Notes: a model not told the origin generated them from the sequence alone. Counted from the stretch's first letter, positions 23,068 to 31,174 are shown. The stretch: 31,194 nt of DNA from Clostridiales bacterium (GCA_019415925.1 DXYG01000008.1:1-31194); one strand, 5' to 3'. Made by a program: numbers and translations.

Positions 23068-23933
23068 GCAGCGTACTTGAGCTGAAAAATCTAAGCTTTG
23101 TTTACGGACAGAAAACTCCGTTTGAAAAGCGTGCAGTCGATAACGTAAGCCTTTCAATTGAAAAAGGAGAGTTTATCGGCATTATCGGTCACACAGGCTC
23201 GGGCAAGTCAACGCTTGTCCAGATGCTCAACGGTCTTATCCAGCCGACTGAGGGACAGGTTTTTCTCGACGGCGAGGACATATGGCAGAACCCCAAGGAA
23301 ATACGCAAGGTCCGCTTCAAGGTTGGAATGGTTTTCCAATATCCAGAATATCAGCTTTTTGAAGAAACCGTATACAAGGACATTGCTTTCGGTCCTACAA
23401 ATATGGGCAAATCGGAGCAGGAAATTGATATTGCCGTAAGAAAAGCGGCTGAATTCACCGACTTAAAGCCTGAGCTTCTGCAAAAATCACCGTTTGATTT
23501 ATCGGGCGGTGAAAAGCGACGTGCTGCAATTGCAGGCGTAATCGCAATGGATCCCGAGGTGCTTGTACTTGACGAGCCGACGGCAGGTCTTGACCCAATG
23601 GGACGTGACGTGTTGCTCACGCAGATTGTGCAGTACCACAAAAAGCGTAAAAATACTGTTTTACTTGTTTCTCACAGTATGGAGGATATCGCAAGAGTAG
23701 CCGACAGAATAATAGTTATGAACAATTCCCACCTTGTAATGTTCGACAAAACAAGAGAGGTGTTTTCACACGGACGTGAGCTTGAAAAAATCGGACTCAG
23801 AGTTCCGCAGATTACAAAAATTATGCTCGAGTTAAAGGAAAAAGGCTACGATGTGCCCGACGGAATCTTAACCGTTGACGAGGCATTCTCCGCTGTTTCC
23901 TCACTTTTGAAAAAGGAGGGAAAAATATGGTAA
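23064..23933 (+). CDS. ecfA2: Energy-coupling factor transporter ATPase EcfA2
   Basis: Second ATPase of the ECF module, expected to heterodimerise with EcfA1 on EcfT. 289 aa with Walker A GHTGSGKST (42-50), Q-loop FQYPEYQLF, signature LSGGE (146-150), Walker B VLVLDE (166-171) and H-loop LVSHSME. Overlaps ecfA1 by 4 bp and ecfT by 7 bp, so the three subunits are translationally coupled. Confidence 0.95.
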   Translation: MSSVLELKNLSFVYGQKTPFEKRAVDNVSLSIEKGEFIGIIGHTGSGKSTLVQMLNGLIQPTEGQVFLDGEDIWQNPKEIRKVRFKVGMVFQYPEYQLFEETVYKDIAFGPTNMGKSEQEIDIAVRKAAEFTDLKPELLQKSPFDLSGGEKRRAAIAGVIAMDPEVLVLDEPTAGLDPMGRDVLLTQIVQYHKKRKNTVLLVSHSMEDIARVADRIIVMNNSHLVMFDKTREVFSHGRELEKIGLRVPQITKIMLELKEKGYDVPDGILTVDEAFSAVSSLLKKEGKIW

Positions 23934-24739
23934 GAGATGTAGCCTTCGGTCAGTATTTTCCAGGCAAAAGCTTGATTCACAGGCTTGACCCACGTGCAAA
24001 AATCCTATTGCTAATCGGATTTCTTGTAATTATTTTCTGCACTTTCAATTACTTTTCACTTTTACTTGTTACACTGTTCACCGTTTTAATGATTTTATCA
24101 AGCGGTGTACCTGCAAAATTCTATTTCAAAAGCCTTAAGGTAATCATATTTATCTTAGTCATAACCTCGGTCTTAAACCTATTTTACGGAACGGGCGACC
24201 CTATCTGGCAATGGGGAATTATTAGGGTGACGCTAAACGGAATAAACAGGGCGGTTTTTGTTACGTTAAGAATTATATGTCTTATCCTTGCAAGCTCCTG
24301 TCTTACGTTTACAACCTCGCCCACAGAGCTTACCGACGCTATAGAGCGGCTTATGAAGCCGCTTAATAAAATCCATTTTCCCGTACACGAAATTGCAATG
24401 ATGATGTCGCTTGCACTTCGATTTGTACCAACCTTGCTTGAAGAAACCGACAAAATTATGTCGGCACAAAAGGCAAGAGGTGCAGATATGGATTCGGGTA
24501 ATATAATCAAAAGAGTAAAGGCGTTAATGCCTGTATTAATACCCCTGTTTGTTTCCGCATTCAGACGTGCCTATGAAATAGCAACCGCTATGGAGTGCCG
24601 CTGTTACCGTGGAGGCGACGGACGAACAAAAATGAAGTCAATCCATATGTCAAAGCGTGATGCTTTTTCGTTTATTGCGCTTGCAGCATTAATATGCGGA
24701 GTGATATTATGCAACATATTTATCCCTGCGGTGATTTAA
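23927..24739 (+). CDS. ecfT: Energy-coupling factor transmembrane protein EcfT
   Basis: Membrane scaffold linking the ATPases to exchangeable substrate-binding S components. 270 aa with several hydrophobic segments: two around residues 28-60, others at about 70-90 and 110-130, and one near the C terminus. The cytoplasmic coupling motifs QKARG and CRCYRG contact the ATPases. AGGAGG at 23914-23919 serves ATG 23927, within the end of ecfA2. No S-component gene is adjacent, as usual for a shared group II ECF module. Its 3' end overlaps truA by 31 bp. Confidence 0.94.
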   Translation: MVRDVAFGQYFPGKSLIHRLDPRAKILLLIGFLVIIFCTFNYFSLLLVTLFTVLMILSSGVPAKFYFKSLKVIIFILVITSVLNLFYGTGDPIWQWGIIRVTLNGINRAVFVTLRIICLILASSCLTFTTSPTELTDAIERLMKPLNKIHFPVHEIAMMMSLALRFVPTLLEETDKIMSAQKARGADMDSGNIIKRVKALMPVLIPLFVSAFRRAYEIATAMECRCYRGGDGRTKMKSIHMSKRDAFSFIALAALICGVILCNIFIPAVI

Positions 24740-25473
24740 GAAATCTGCTTGTTACAATTTCATATGACGGCAGAAGCTTTCACGGCTGGCAGATTCAGCA
24801 GAATGCGCTTACCGTTCAGGAAGTTTTTCAGACCTCGCTTGAAAAGATTATCGGAAGCGACTTTGACGTAAAGGGCTGCAGCCGCACCGACAGCGGAGTT
24901 CACGCAAATATGTACTGCATAAGCCTTAAAACCTCCCACCCGATTAAGCCCGAACGCTTAAAAGCGGCGCTTAACCGCTGGCTTCCGAAAACAGTTGCAG
25001 TGCTTGACTGCAAGGAAGTTTCTCTTGATTTTCACGCACGCTACAGCTGTGTGAGCAAGGAATATATTTATAAAATCTGGAACAGTGAGGTGCGCAATCC
25101 GTTCCTTGACGGTTATGCGCTCCACTACAGGTATAAAATTGATGAAGAAATGCTCAATAAAGCGGCTCAGGCGTATGTGGGAAGTCACGACTTTACCTCG
25201 TTCTGTACGCTTGATAACCGTGAAAAGGGCGATATGACAAGAAACGTAAAGAGCTTTTCCGTAACACGTGACGGCGATCTTGTAACAATGAAGGTTGAAG
25301 CGGACGGCTTTCTTTATAATATGGTAAGAATAATGGTCGGCACTCTGCTCAGAATTCAGCAGGGGAAGATTCCTGCCGACGGTATTGCGGAAATTATCGA
25401 AAAAAAAGACAGAAAATTTGCAGGTCCCACAGCGCAGGCTTGCGGCTTGTATTTAAATAAAGTGCATTATTAA
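24709..25473 (+). CDS. truA: tRNA pseudouridine synthase TruA
   Basis: Makes pseudouridine at positions 38-40 of tRNA anticodon arms. 254 aa from ATG 24709, chosen because GGAGTGAT lies at 24697-24704; an in-frame ATG at 24694 is the alternative. The catalytic Asp is D61 in CSRTDSGVHA, and the N-terminal SYDGRSFHGWQIQ and C-terminal FLYNMVRIMVGTLL motifs are conserved. The ecfA1-ecfA2-ecfT-truA order is widespread in Firmicutes. Here the usual rplM-rpsI pair does not follow. Confidence 0.95.
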   Translation: MQHIYPCGDLRNLLVTISYDGRSFHGWQIQQNALTVQEVFQTSLEKIIGSDFDVKGCSRTDSGVHANMYCISLKTSHPIKPERLKAALNRWLPKTVAVLDCKEVSLDFHARYSCVSKEYIYKIWNSEVRNPFLDGYALHYRYKIDEEMLNKAAQAYVGSHDFTSFCTLDNREKGDMTRNVKSFSVTRDGDLVTMKVEADGFLYNMVRIMVGTLLRIQQGKIPADGIAEIIEKKDRKFAGPTAQACGLYLNKVHY

Positions 25474-25509
25474 TGTATTGTGTATATCCTTTCAAGGGAG
25501 TGAAAATGG

Positions 25510-26784
25510 GTGTTTAAAAAATTCAAAGGACATTATGCCGAGCGCAAAACCTCTGATCGTGATGTAATCAGCTATGAAGATATGCCGCTTGATGATTACG
25601 AGCAGGAAAAAACCGACATATCTCCCGATTCAGTCAAAAAAATTCTTATAGGTGTGTGCATTGCGCTTGCGGCAGGACTTATTGTTTTTGCCTTTGCAAA
25701 CCGTGACAATCTCACGTGGGATAACATCTCAAACTGGTGGACGTACGACGTGCTCGGCAACGCAGGTAACGGCTATCCCGTAAATCTCGTAGGCACTGAG
25801 GTCAATTCGGGCAACTTTGCCGTAAATCAGGGACACGTTGCATATGCTTCCGATACATCGTTTGTTACTTTAAATTCAACAGGAAGCGAGGTTGCAAACG
25901 TTCAGCTTCGTTATTCAAAGCCTGTTATGAAGTCATCGGGCAACAGATTCTTAACCTACGGCATTGGTACAACAGGCTACCAGATTCAGGACTTTGACGG
26001 TATGCTCTACTCAGGCGAAGCCGAGGGTGCAATCTATACTGCCGACATCACCTCGAACGGAGTTTACGGCATTATTACAGAGGGCAGTGGCTACCTGTCG
26101 GTTCTTTATGTTTTTAACAGCAATAATAACAGAATCTACAAGTATTCGTTCTCGGAGTATTACATAAATTCAATCACGCTTAACAGTGACGGAAGCGGTT
26201 GTGTTGCCTGCGGAATTACAAGCGACAACGGCGCAGTAAAGACAGGCGTTTACGTGCTTGATTTTACAAAGGAAGAGCCTGTTTCCCAATACAGCATAAA
26301 CGGAGATACAATAGTTGACAGCGATTATCTCAACGATAACAGAGTTGTGCTTGTAGGTCAGTCCTCCTCTTATATAATAAAAATGGGAGAGGAAAACTAC
26401 GTTACCGTAAAATACGACAGCAAAACACTTGCAAATTACTGCTTCAATCCCGACACAAATTCTTTTGCGCTTGCACTATCAAAAAGCGGTGACGGAAGAA
26501 GCTGCGTAATTGAAATTTACAACGATAACGGAGAAAAGACCAGCTCAATCGACACCGATTACGGTGCAGAGTCGATTTCACTTTACAAAGGAACGGTTGC
26601 TATTCTCGACGGCAATACAGCCTACGGATTTAACAGCGAAGGCACTCAGCTTTACTCCTGTGACACAGGGACAGGCTCAAAAAGGCTTATTCTTACTTCC
26701 GACAACACAGCCTATGTATTAAGCGTAAATCAGGTGAGATTTTTTGACCTGTCAAAACCATCAACAAAAGATACGGCAAATTAA
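25510..26784 (+). CDS. Membrane-anchored DUF5711-like protein of unknown function
   Basis: 424 aa. A charged cytoplasmic N terminus of about 42 residues precedes one membrane helix (about 44-63, KILIGVCIALAAGLIVFAFA). The large external domain consists of repeated beta-strand blades (for example GVYGIITEGSGYLSVLYVF, RVVLVGQSSSYIIKM), suggesting a beta-propeller. I recall this as resembling DUF5711 proteins of Clostridia; the function is not known to me. It starts at GTG 25510 with GGGAG at 25496-25500, just after truA, and 17 bp before the cvpA-like gene, so these are probably cotranscribed. It could be an envelope-associated scaffold, but that is a guess. Confidence 0.72.
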   Translation: MFKKFKGHYAERKTSDRDVISYEDMPLDDYEQEKTDISPDSVKKILIGVCIALAAGLIVFAFANRDNLTWDNISNWWTYDVLGNAGNGYPVNLVGTEVNSGNFAVNQGHVAYASDTSFVTLNSTGSEVANVQLRYSKPVMKSSGNRFLTYGIGTTGYQIQDFDGMLYSGEAEGAIYTADITSNGVYGIITEGSGYLSVLYVFNSNNNRIYKYSFSEYYINSITLNSDGSGCVACGITSDNGAVKTGVYVLDFTKEEPVSQYSINGDTIVDSDYLNDNRVVLVGQSSSYIIKMGEENYVTVKYDSKTLANYCFNPDTNSFALALSKSGDGRSCVIEIYNDNGEKTSSIDTDYGAESISLYKGTVAILDGNTAYGFNSEGTQLYSCDTGTGSKRLILTSDNTAYVLSVNQVRFFDLSKPSTKDTAN

Positions 26785-26801
26785 TTTTTTTGGAGTAATC
26801 T

Positions 26802-27476
26802 ATGATAACGGATATAATAATTTTAGCGGTCATAGTTTTGTTTACAGTAATCGGCGTAAAGCGTGGATTGGCAAAGACTATTCTTAACCTCGCAGGACTC
26901 GTCCTTACGGCAATATCAGCGTACTATATTTCGTCATTTCTGTCACAGCTTATCTATGACGCTTTTCTCAAGCAGACGGTAATAACCAACACTCAGCAGA
27001 TAATTGAACAAAACGGAATCGACTATGCGTTAAGCAACTGCCTTGAAGCCGTGCCGCAGTGGATAAGCGGAATACTCTCGTTTATCGGCGGAATTTTCGG
27101 AATCAGCCTGAACGAATTTCAAAATCAACTCTCAGTTCCGTCTGAAATTTCTTTATCTGCAAGTCAGACAGTCGAAAGCGCAGTCGCTCCTGTAGTTACC
27201 TCTGTTCTGGCGTTTATTTTGATAATCGTACTTTTTATAGTTATATTGTTCATTGTTAAAAAGCTCGTTAAGCTTATATCAAAGGTGTTCAATATTCCCG
27301 TAATCAAGCAGATTAATCAGCTTCTCGGAGGAATTTTCGGTTTAGCCGAGGGTTTGCTGATTGTATTTATTGCAGTAAATACTTTCGATATTGTAACAGG
27401 CTTTTCAAATCCCACTCTGCTGAATAATGAGCTTTTCAGCGGCGCAGTTTTCAAATTCTTTTCTATGAGTATATAG
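26802..27476 (+). CDS. CvpA-family membrane protein
   Basis: 224 aa with about four hydrophobic helices (near residues 1-20, 28-50, 125-150 and 175-195) and the N-terminal pattern ITDIIILAVIVLFTVIGVKRGLAK characteristic of the CvpA family (named from colicin V production). In Firmicutes the role is poorly defined. The preferred start is ATG 26802 with TGGAG about 9 bases upstream. The gene follows the DUF5711-like gene by 17 bp and precedes pgsA by 42 bp, in an envelope-related cluster. Confidence 0.8.
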   Translation: MITDIIILAVIVLFTVIGVKRGLAKTILNLAGLVLTAISAYYISSFLSQLIYDAFLKQTVITNTQQIIEQNGIDYALSNCLEAVPQWISGILSFIGGIFGISLNEFQNQLSVPSEISLSASQTVESAVAPVVTSVLAFILIIVLFIVILFIVKKLVKLISKVFNIPVIKQINQLLGGIFGLAEGLLIVFIAVNTFDIVTGFSNPTLLNNELFSGAVFKFFSMSI

Positions 27477-27518
27477 GGTGAATTTTGGGTTATTTTAAAA
27501 TTTGTATGGGGTGATTTT

Positions 27519-28133
27519 ATGTATAACAATGAAAAGTGGAACTTTAAACCGAAAGATTTAATAACAATCCCGAATATTCTGACTTACATCAGAATAATTC
27601 TGATTGTACCTTTTGTCTATTATTTTCTTATAGAGAATTATATTCCTGCCGTTATCTGCATAGGCGTTTCGGGACTTACCGACTGCTTTGACGGAATGAT
27701 TGCACGTAAATTCAATCAGGTGACTTCTCTGGGAAAAATCCTTGACCCGATTGCTGACAAATTTACGCTTTTAGCTGTTGTAATCTGTATGGTAATATAC
27801 GTTCCGATTGTTCTTCCCGTACTTGTCGTACTACTTTTAAAGGACGTTTTAATGCTCCTAGGAGGAATGGACTTGATAAACAAGGGCATAACTCCTCCTG
27901 CGGCAAAGTGGTACGGAAAGGTCGGAACTGTAGTATTTTATCTCTCGGTATTTACAATAATATTCCTTAAAGCCGCTTTCGGATTTGAAAACTTTGCGCT
28001 TGATGTTTCTCTCTTGTCGGTAACGGCTTTAACAATGCTTTTTGCACTTTACCAGTACGGAAAGATTTATTTTCAGCTGATAAAAGAGCATATCAGTAAG
28101 GGAAAATCAAAAGAAAATGAAGAAAGTAAATAA
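27519..28133 (+). CDS. pgsA: CDP-diacylglycerol-glycerol-3-phosphate 3-phosphatidyltransferase
   Basis: Catalyses the committed step of phosphatidylglycerol synthesis at the membrane. 204 aa with several membrane helices. The CDP-alcohol phosphotransferase signature is complete: D58-G59, A62-R63, G72, D76 and D80, with D55 just before. The N-terminal ITIPNILTYIRIILI is typical of PgsA. A related CDP-alcohol transferase such as a cardiolipin-type enzyme is possible but less likely. ATG 27519 is preceded by GGGGTGA. It ends just before the clp promoter. Confidence 0.88.
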   Translation: MYNNEKWNFKPKDLITIPNILTYIRIILIVPFVYYFLIENYIPAVICIGVSGLTDCFDGMIARKFNQVTSLGKILDPIADKFTLLAVVICMVIYVPIVLPVLVVLLLKDVLMLLGGMDLINKGITPPAAKWYGKVGTVVFYLSVFTIIFLKAAFGFENFALDVSLLSVTALTMLFALYQYGKIYFQLIKEHISKGKSKENEESK

Positions 28134-28148
28134 TTTGACAAATTACCA

Positions 28149-28177
28149 TTGAAATTTACATCATAAACATATATAAT
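28149..28177 (+). promoter_or_regulatory. Promoter of the clp unfoldase gene
   Basis: TTGAAA (28149-28154), 17 bp, TATAAT (28172-28177), giving a leader of about 105 nt. The leader holds TGCCT (28202-28206) with AGGCA (28217-28221) around TTGCAATTGC. No clear CtsR heptad repeat or CIRCE element was found near the promoter. Confidence 0.65.
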
Positions 28178-28287
28178 GTATACTAATTAAATATTTTCTT
28201 TTGCCTTTGCAATTGCAGGCAATACATCATATTTATATTAATACTGAATGAAAGCTATCCCAAATTTTTACATATAAGGAGAATACT

Positions 28288-30630
28288 ATGCTTTGCAGCA
28301 GATGTGGAAAACGACAGGCAGTTGTTTTCGTTTCTAATACTAATTCAAAAGACGCTCCCACAGTAGGCTATTGTCTTACCTGTGCAAAGGAGCTTGGCAT
28401 AAAACCTGTTGAGGATTTAATCAGCAAAATGGGGATTTCCGACGAGGACTTGGAAAATGTACAGGACCAGATGAACAGCCTTATGCAGAATATGGGCGAA
28501 AACGGCGACATTTCCCAGCTTATGGAACAGCTCGGTGCTGATAATCTTGCAGAACAGATGGATCAATTTGACGAGGAAAACGGCGGAAGTGACGACGATG
28601 ATTTTTCTCACGGCGCACCTGCATTCCCTGCGTTTTTCAACAATATGTTCGGCGGTCAGAATAATGCCAATGCCGCTAATAACGGCTCAAAGCCGAACAA
28701 AAAGGATAAAAAAGAGAAAAAGAGAAAGCATATCAGCCTCTATTGCGAGGATTTGACACGCAAGGCAAGAGAGGGCAAAATTGACAGAATTATCGGACGT
28801 GATATTGAAATCGAACGAGTAATTCAGATTCTGTCACGCCGTACAAAGAACAATCCCTGTCTTATCGGTGAGCCGGGTGTAGGAAAAACCGCAATTGCAG
28901 AGGGACTTGCGCTCAGAATTGCCTCGGGGAACGTTCCGCAAAGACTTAAGAACAAGGAAATTCAGCTTCTCGACCTCACATCTCTTGTAGCAGGTACTCA
29001 GTTCAGAGGTCAGTTTGAGAGCCGTATCAAGGGACTTGTTTCCGAAATCAAGGAAAGCGGAAACGTTATTCTCTTTATTGACGAGGTGCACAGCCTTGTC
29101 GGAACAGGTGACAATGAGGGTACAATGAACGCCGCTAATATCTTAAAGCCTGCTCTTTCAAGGGGCGAGGTTCAGGTAATCGGCGCAACAACCTTTAATG
29201 AATACAGAAAATACATTGAAAAAGACTCTGCTCTTGAAAGAAGATTCCAGCCCGTTAAGGTTGGCGAGCCTACAATTGCACAGACAATTGACGTAATTGC
29301 AGGCGTTAAGAGCTACTACGAACAGCACCACAGAGTAATTGTTGATGATGACGTAGTGCGCAAGACGGTTGTTCTTTCCGAGCGATATATTACGGACAGA
29401 TTTCTGCCTGATAAGGCAATCGACCTATTAGACGAAAGCTGTGCCTGCGCCGCACTTCGCAACAAAACAATGGAGCGTTATGATAAGCTTAATGACGAGA
29501 AATCAAAGCTTTCATTTAAGAAAGAGGAAATCTCAACAGCAGAAGAGGTTGACTATGAAGCACTTGCAGAAGTAAATACAAGCCTTGCCAAAATCAACTC
29601 CGAGCTTTCGCAGATTGACCCCGAAAGCCTTACAGCAAAGGTGACAGAGGAGGATATCGCCAAGGTTATCGAGCTATGGACGGGTATTCCTGCCTCAAGA
29701 ATCAGAGAAAATGAACTTTCAAAGCTTGCCGACCTTGAAGATGAACTCAAAAAGAAAATAATCGGGCAGGACGAAGCCGTTGAGGTGCTTGCATCGGCAA
29801 TCAAGCGCAGCCGTTGTCAGATTTCACCAAGGCGCAGACCTGCATCATTCATATTTGTAGGACCTACGGGCGTTGGTAAAACAGAGCTTGTAAAGGTGCT
29901 TAGTCAGCAGCTTTTTGACACTCCCGAAACTCTGATAAGACTTGATATGTCTGAATTTATGGAAAAGCATTCGGTGTCAAAGATTATCGGCTCACCGCCC
30001 GGATATGTTGGCTATGACGAAGCAGGACAGGTAACCGAGAAGGTTCGCCGCCGTCCGTATTCGGTGCTTTTGTTTGATGAAATTGAAAAGGCTCATCCCG
30101 ACGTTCTCAATATTCTGCTCCAGATTCTCGACGAGGGCAAGGTGACAGACGCACACGGAAGAGCAGTTAATTTTGAAAATACAGTTATTGTAATGACCTC
30201 AAACGCAGGCTCAACAAGCAACGACAGCGCACTCGGCTTCGGCAAAACGCAGGAGGACGCATCAAAAGAAAAGGTAATGAAAGCACTTTCCGAGTTTTTA
30301 CGCCCTGAGTTTATCGCACGTGTTGACGAGGTGATCGTGTTCAATACACTCACAAAGGACAACTTTGTAAAGATTGCAAATCTTATGCTTTCCGAATATG
30401 TGCCTACGCTTGAAGAAAAACACATAAAGTTTACTTTTGATGATAAGGCTTGCGAGTATCTTGCCGAAAAATCCTGCTCGGGCAAGAGTGGTGCAAGAGA
30501 TTTGAGAAATACAATAAGACGTGAGGTAGAGGAAAAGATTGCTTCTGCTATGATTGAATCAGGTAATAACAACATAACAGCGATGAATGTAACCTCTGAC
30601 GGAGAAAAAATTATTCTTCAATCAATTTAA
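28288..30630 (+). CDS. Clp protease ATP-binding subunit, ClpE/ClpC-like, with N-terminal zinc finger
   Basis: AAA+ unfoldase expected to feed substrates to ClpP. 780 aa. An N-terminal zinc finger uses C3, C6, C29 and C32, as in ClpE and McsA; the double Clp_N repeat of ClpC is missing. A long Gln/Met/Asp/Asn-rich linker (about 50-140) ends in a Lys-rich patch. The first ATPase has Walker A GEPGVGKT at about 194-201. A UVR-like coiled segment lies near RYDKLNDEKSKL. The second ATPase has GPTGVGKT at 525-532 and the ClpP-docking tripeptide LGF at 649-651. Transcribed from its own promoter; clpP, mcsA, mcsB and ctsR are not adjacent. ClpE is the closest named relative. Confidence 0.88.
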   Translation: MLCSRCGKRQAVVFVSNTNSKDAPTVGYCLTCAKELGIKPVEDLISKMGISDEDLENVQDQMNSLMQNMGENGDISQLMEQLGADNLAEQMDQFDEENGGSDDDDFSHGAPAFPAFFNNMFGGQNNANAANNGSKPNKKDKKEKKRKHISLYCEDLTRKAREGKIDRIIGRDIEIERVIQILSRRTKNNPCLIGEPGVGKTAIAEGLALRIASGNVPQRLKNKEIQLLDLTSLVAGTQFRGQFESRIKGLVSEIKESGNVILFIDEVHSLVGTGDNEGTMNAANILKPALSRGEVQVIGATTFNEYRKYIEKDSALERRFQPVKVGEPTIAQTIDVIAGVKSYYEQHHRVIVDDDVVRKTVVLSERYITDRFLPDKAIDLLDESCACAALRNKTMERYDKLNDEKSKLSFKKEEISTAEEVDYEALAEVNTSLAKINSELSQIDPESLTAKVTEEDIAKVIELWTGIPASRIRENELSKLADLEDELKKKIIGQDEAVEVLASAIKRSRCQISPRRRPASFIFVGPTGVGKTELVKVLSQQLFDTPETLIRLDMSEFMEKHSVSKIIGSPPGYVGYDEAGQVTEKVRRRPYSVLLFDEIEKAHPDVLNILLQILDEGKVTDAHGRAVNFENTVIVMTSNAGSTSNDSALGFGKTQEDASKEKVMKALSEFLRPEFIARVDEVIVFNTLTKDNFVKIANLMLSEYVPTLEEKHIKFTFDDKACEYLAEKSCSGKSGARDLRNTIRREVEEKIASAMIESGNNNITAMNVTSDGEKIILQSI

Positions 30631-30633
30631 CAC

Positions 30634-30662
30634 TTGACAATGCAACGGAATAGTGATATAAT
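30634..30662 (+). promoter_or_regulatory. Near-perfect promoter of tRNA-Gly
   Basis: TTGACA (30634-30639), 17 bp, TATAAT (30657-30662), with a TG extended -10 element (TG at 30654-30655). It starts 4 bp after the clp stop codon; transcription would begin about 12 bp before the tRNA. Confidence 0.9.
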
Positions 30663-30680
30663 TATTACCGTTGCAGATAA

Positions 30681-30754
30681 GCGGATGTAGTTTAGTGGTA
30701 GAACTTCAGCCTTCCAAGCTGATCGTGTGGGTTCGATTCCCATCATCCGCTCCA
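30681..30754 (+). tRNA. tRNA-Gly, anticodon TCC, CCA encoded
   Basis: Acceptor GCGGATG (30681-30687) pairs with CATCCGC (30744-30750), followed by discriminator T and encoded CCA. The D-arm has AGTGGTAGAAC. The anticodon arm TCAGC-CTTCCAA-GCTGA gives anticodon TCC. The T-arm is GTGGG-TTCGATT-CCCAT. All arms pair well, so the tRNA should be functional. It has its own promoter and is followed immediately by a terminator and a repeat array that reuses its 3' end. Confidence 0.97.
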
Positions 30755-30793
30755 AAAAGAAAAGACACCCAATGGGGTGTCTTTTCTTTTTGG
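30752..30793 (+). terminator. Terminator of tRNA-Gly, first unit of the array
   Basis: CCAAAAAGAAAAGACACCC (30752-30770), loop AATG, and a perfectly complementary 19-base arm (30775-30793) with T-rich tracts. The stem begins inside the tRNA CCA. With a short bulge it continues outward, since AGCGGAT (30797-30803) can pair with the tRNA acceptor 3' strand. Confidence 0.88.
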
Positions 30794-30825
30794 TTAAGCG
30801 GATTGGGAATCGAAAGGGCGTAAAG

Positions 30826-30848
30826 AAAACAGTCCGGTGGACTGTTTT
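30826..30848 (+). other. Second hairpin of array unit 1
   Basis: AAAACAGTCC, loop GGT, GGACTGTTTT: a perfect 10-bp stem with a three-base loop. The flanking GGGC (30816-30819) and GCCC (30851-30854) could extend it. The same 10+3+10 design recurs at 31017-31039 with different stem bases. Confidence 0.8.
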
Positions 30849-30938
30849 TAGCCCGTAGCGCAGAAGGAAGTTTTCCCAAAAACGTGAACCAAAAAGACGA
30901 GAAGAACGAATATCCCAGATGAGCATACATCATCCGCT

Positions 30939-30982
30939 CCAAAAAATAAGAGCACCCAATAAGGGTGCTTTTATTTTTTTGG
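30939..30982 (+). terminator. Terminator-like hairpin of array unit 2
   Basis: CCAAAAAATAAGAGCACCC (30939-30957), loop AATAA, GGGTGC and then a T-rich arm to GG at 30982. Compared with unit 1, one stem pair changes from A-T to G-C on both sides. It could backstop read-through from the tRNA. Confidence 0.8.
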
Positions 30983-31016
30983 CAAAGCGGAATGGGAATC
31001 GAAGCCGAGCGTTAAG

Positions 31017-31039
31017 AAAACGTCACAGTGTGACGTTTT
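31017..31039 (+). other. Second hairpin of array unit 2
   Basis: AAAACGTCAC, loop AGT, GTGACGTTTT: a perfect 10-bp stem with a three-base loop, in the same place and context (AAG before, TAGC after) as the hairpin at 30826. Four adjacent stem pairs differ, all compensated. Confidence 0.8.
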
Positions 31040-31129
31040 TAGCGAGGAGCGTTGATGAATCCTTTCCGAAAAACGTGAACACAACAAACGAGAAGAACGA
31101 ATATTTCAGATGAACATACATCATCCGCT

Positions 31130-31174
31130 CCAAAAAGAAAAGAGCACCCAATAAGGGTGCTTTTATTTTTTTGG
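31130..31174 (+). terminator. Terminator-like hairpin of array unit 3
   Basis: CC at 31130 followed by AAAAAGAAAAGAGCACCC (31132-31149), loop AATAA, GGGTGC and a T-rich arm ending GG at 31174. The 5' arm mixes the GAAAAG of unit 1 with the GCACCC of unit 2. The unit continues beyond the window. Confidence 0.75.

Noticed and set aside
28134..28160. CtsR-like operator near the clp promoter (TTTGACA...TTGAAA)
   Set aside because: The half sites are not at the heptad spacing expected of CtsR and the second half is poor.
30627..30926. Minus-strand reading frame containing GIEPTRSAWKAEVLPLNY
   Set aside because: This is the antisense translation of tRNA-Gly and its repeat, a well-known false protein in databases. 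No ribosome-binding site or independent coding evidence.
30919..31113. Plus-strand 64-codon frame across array units 1 and 2
   Set aside because: It runs through hairpins and repeat boundaries, has no ribosome-binding site, and the conserved parts of the units are structural rather than codon-like.
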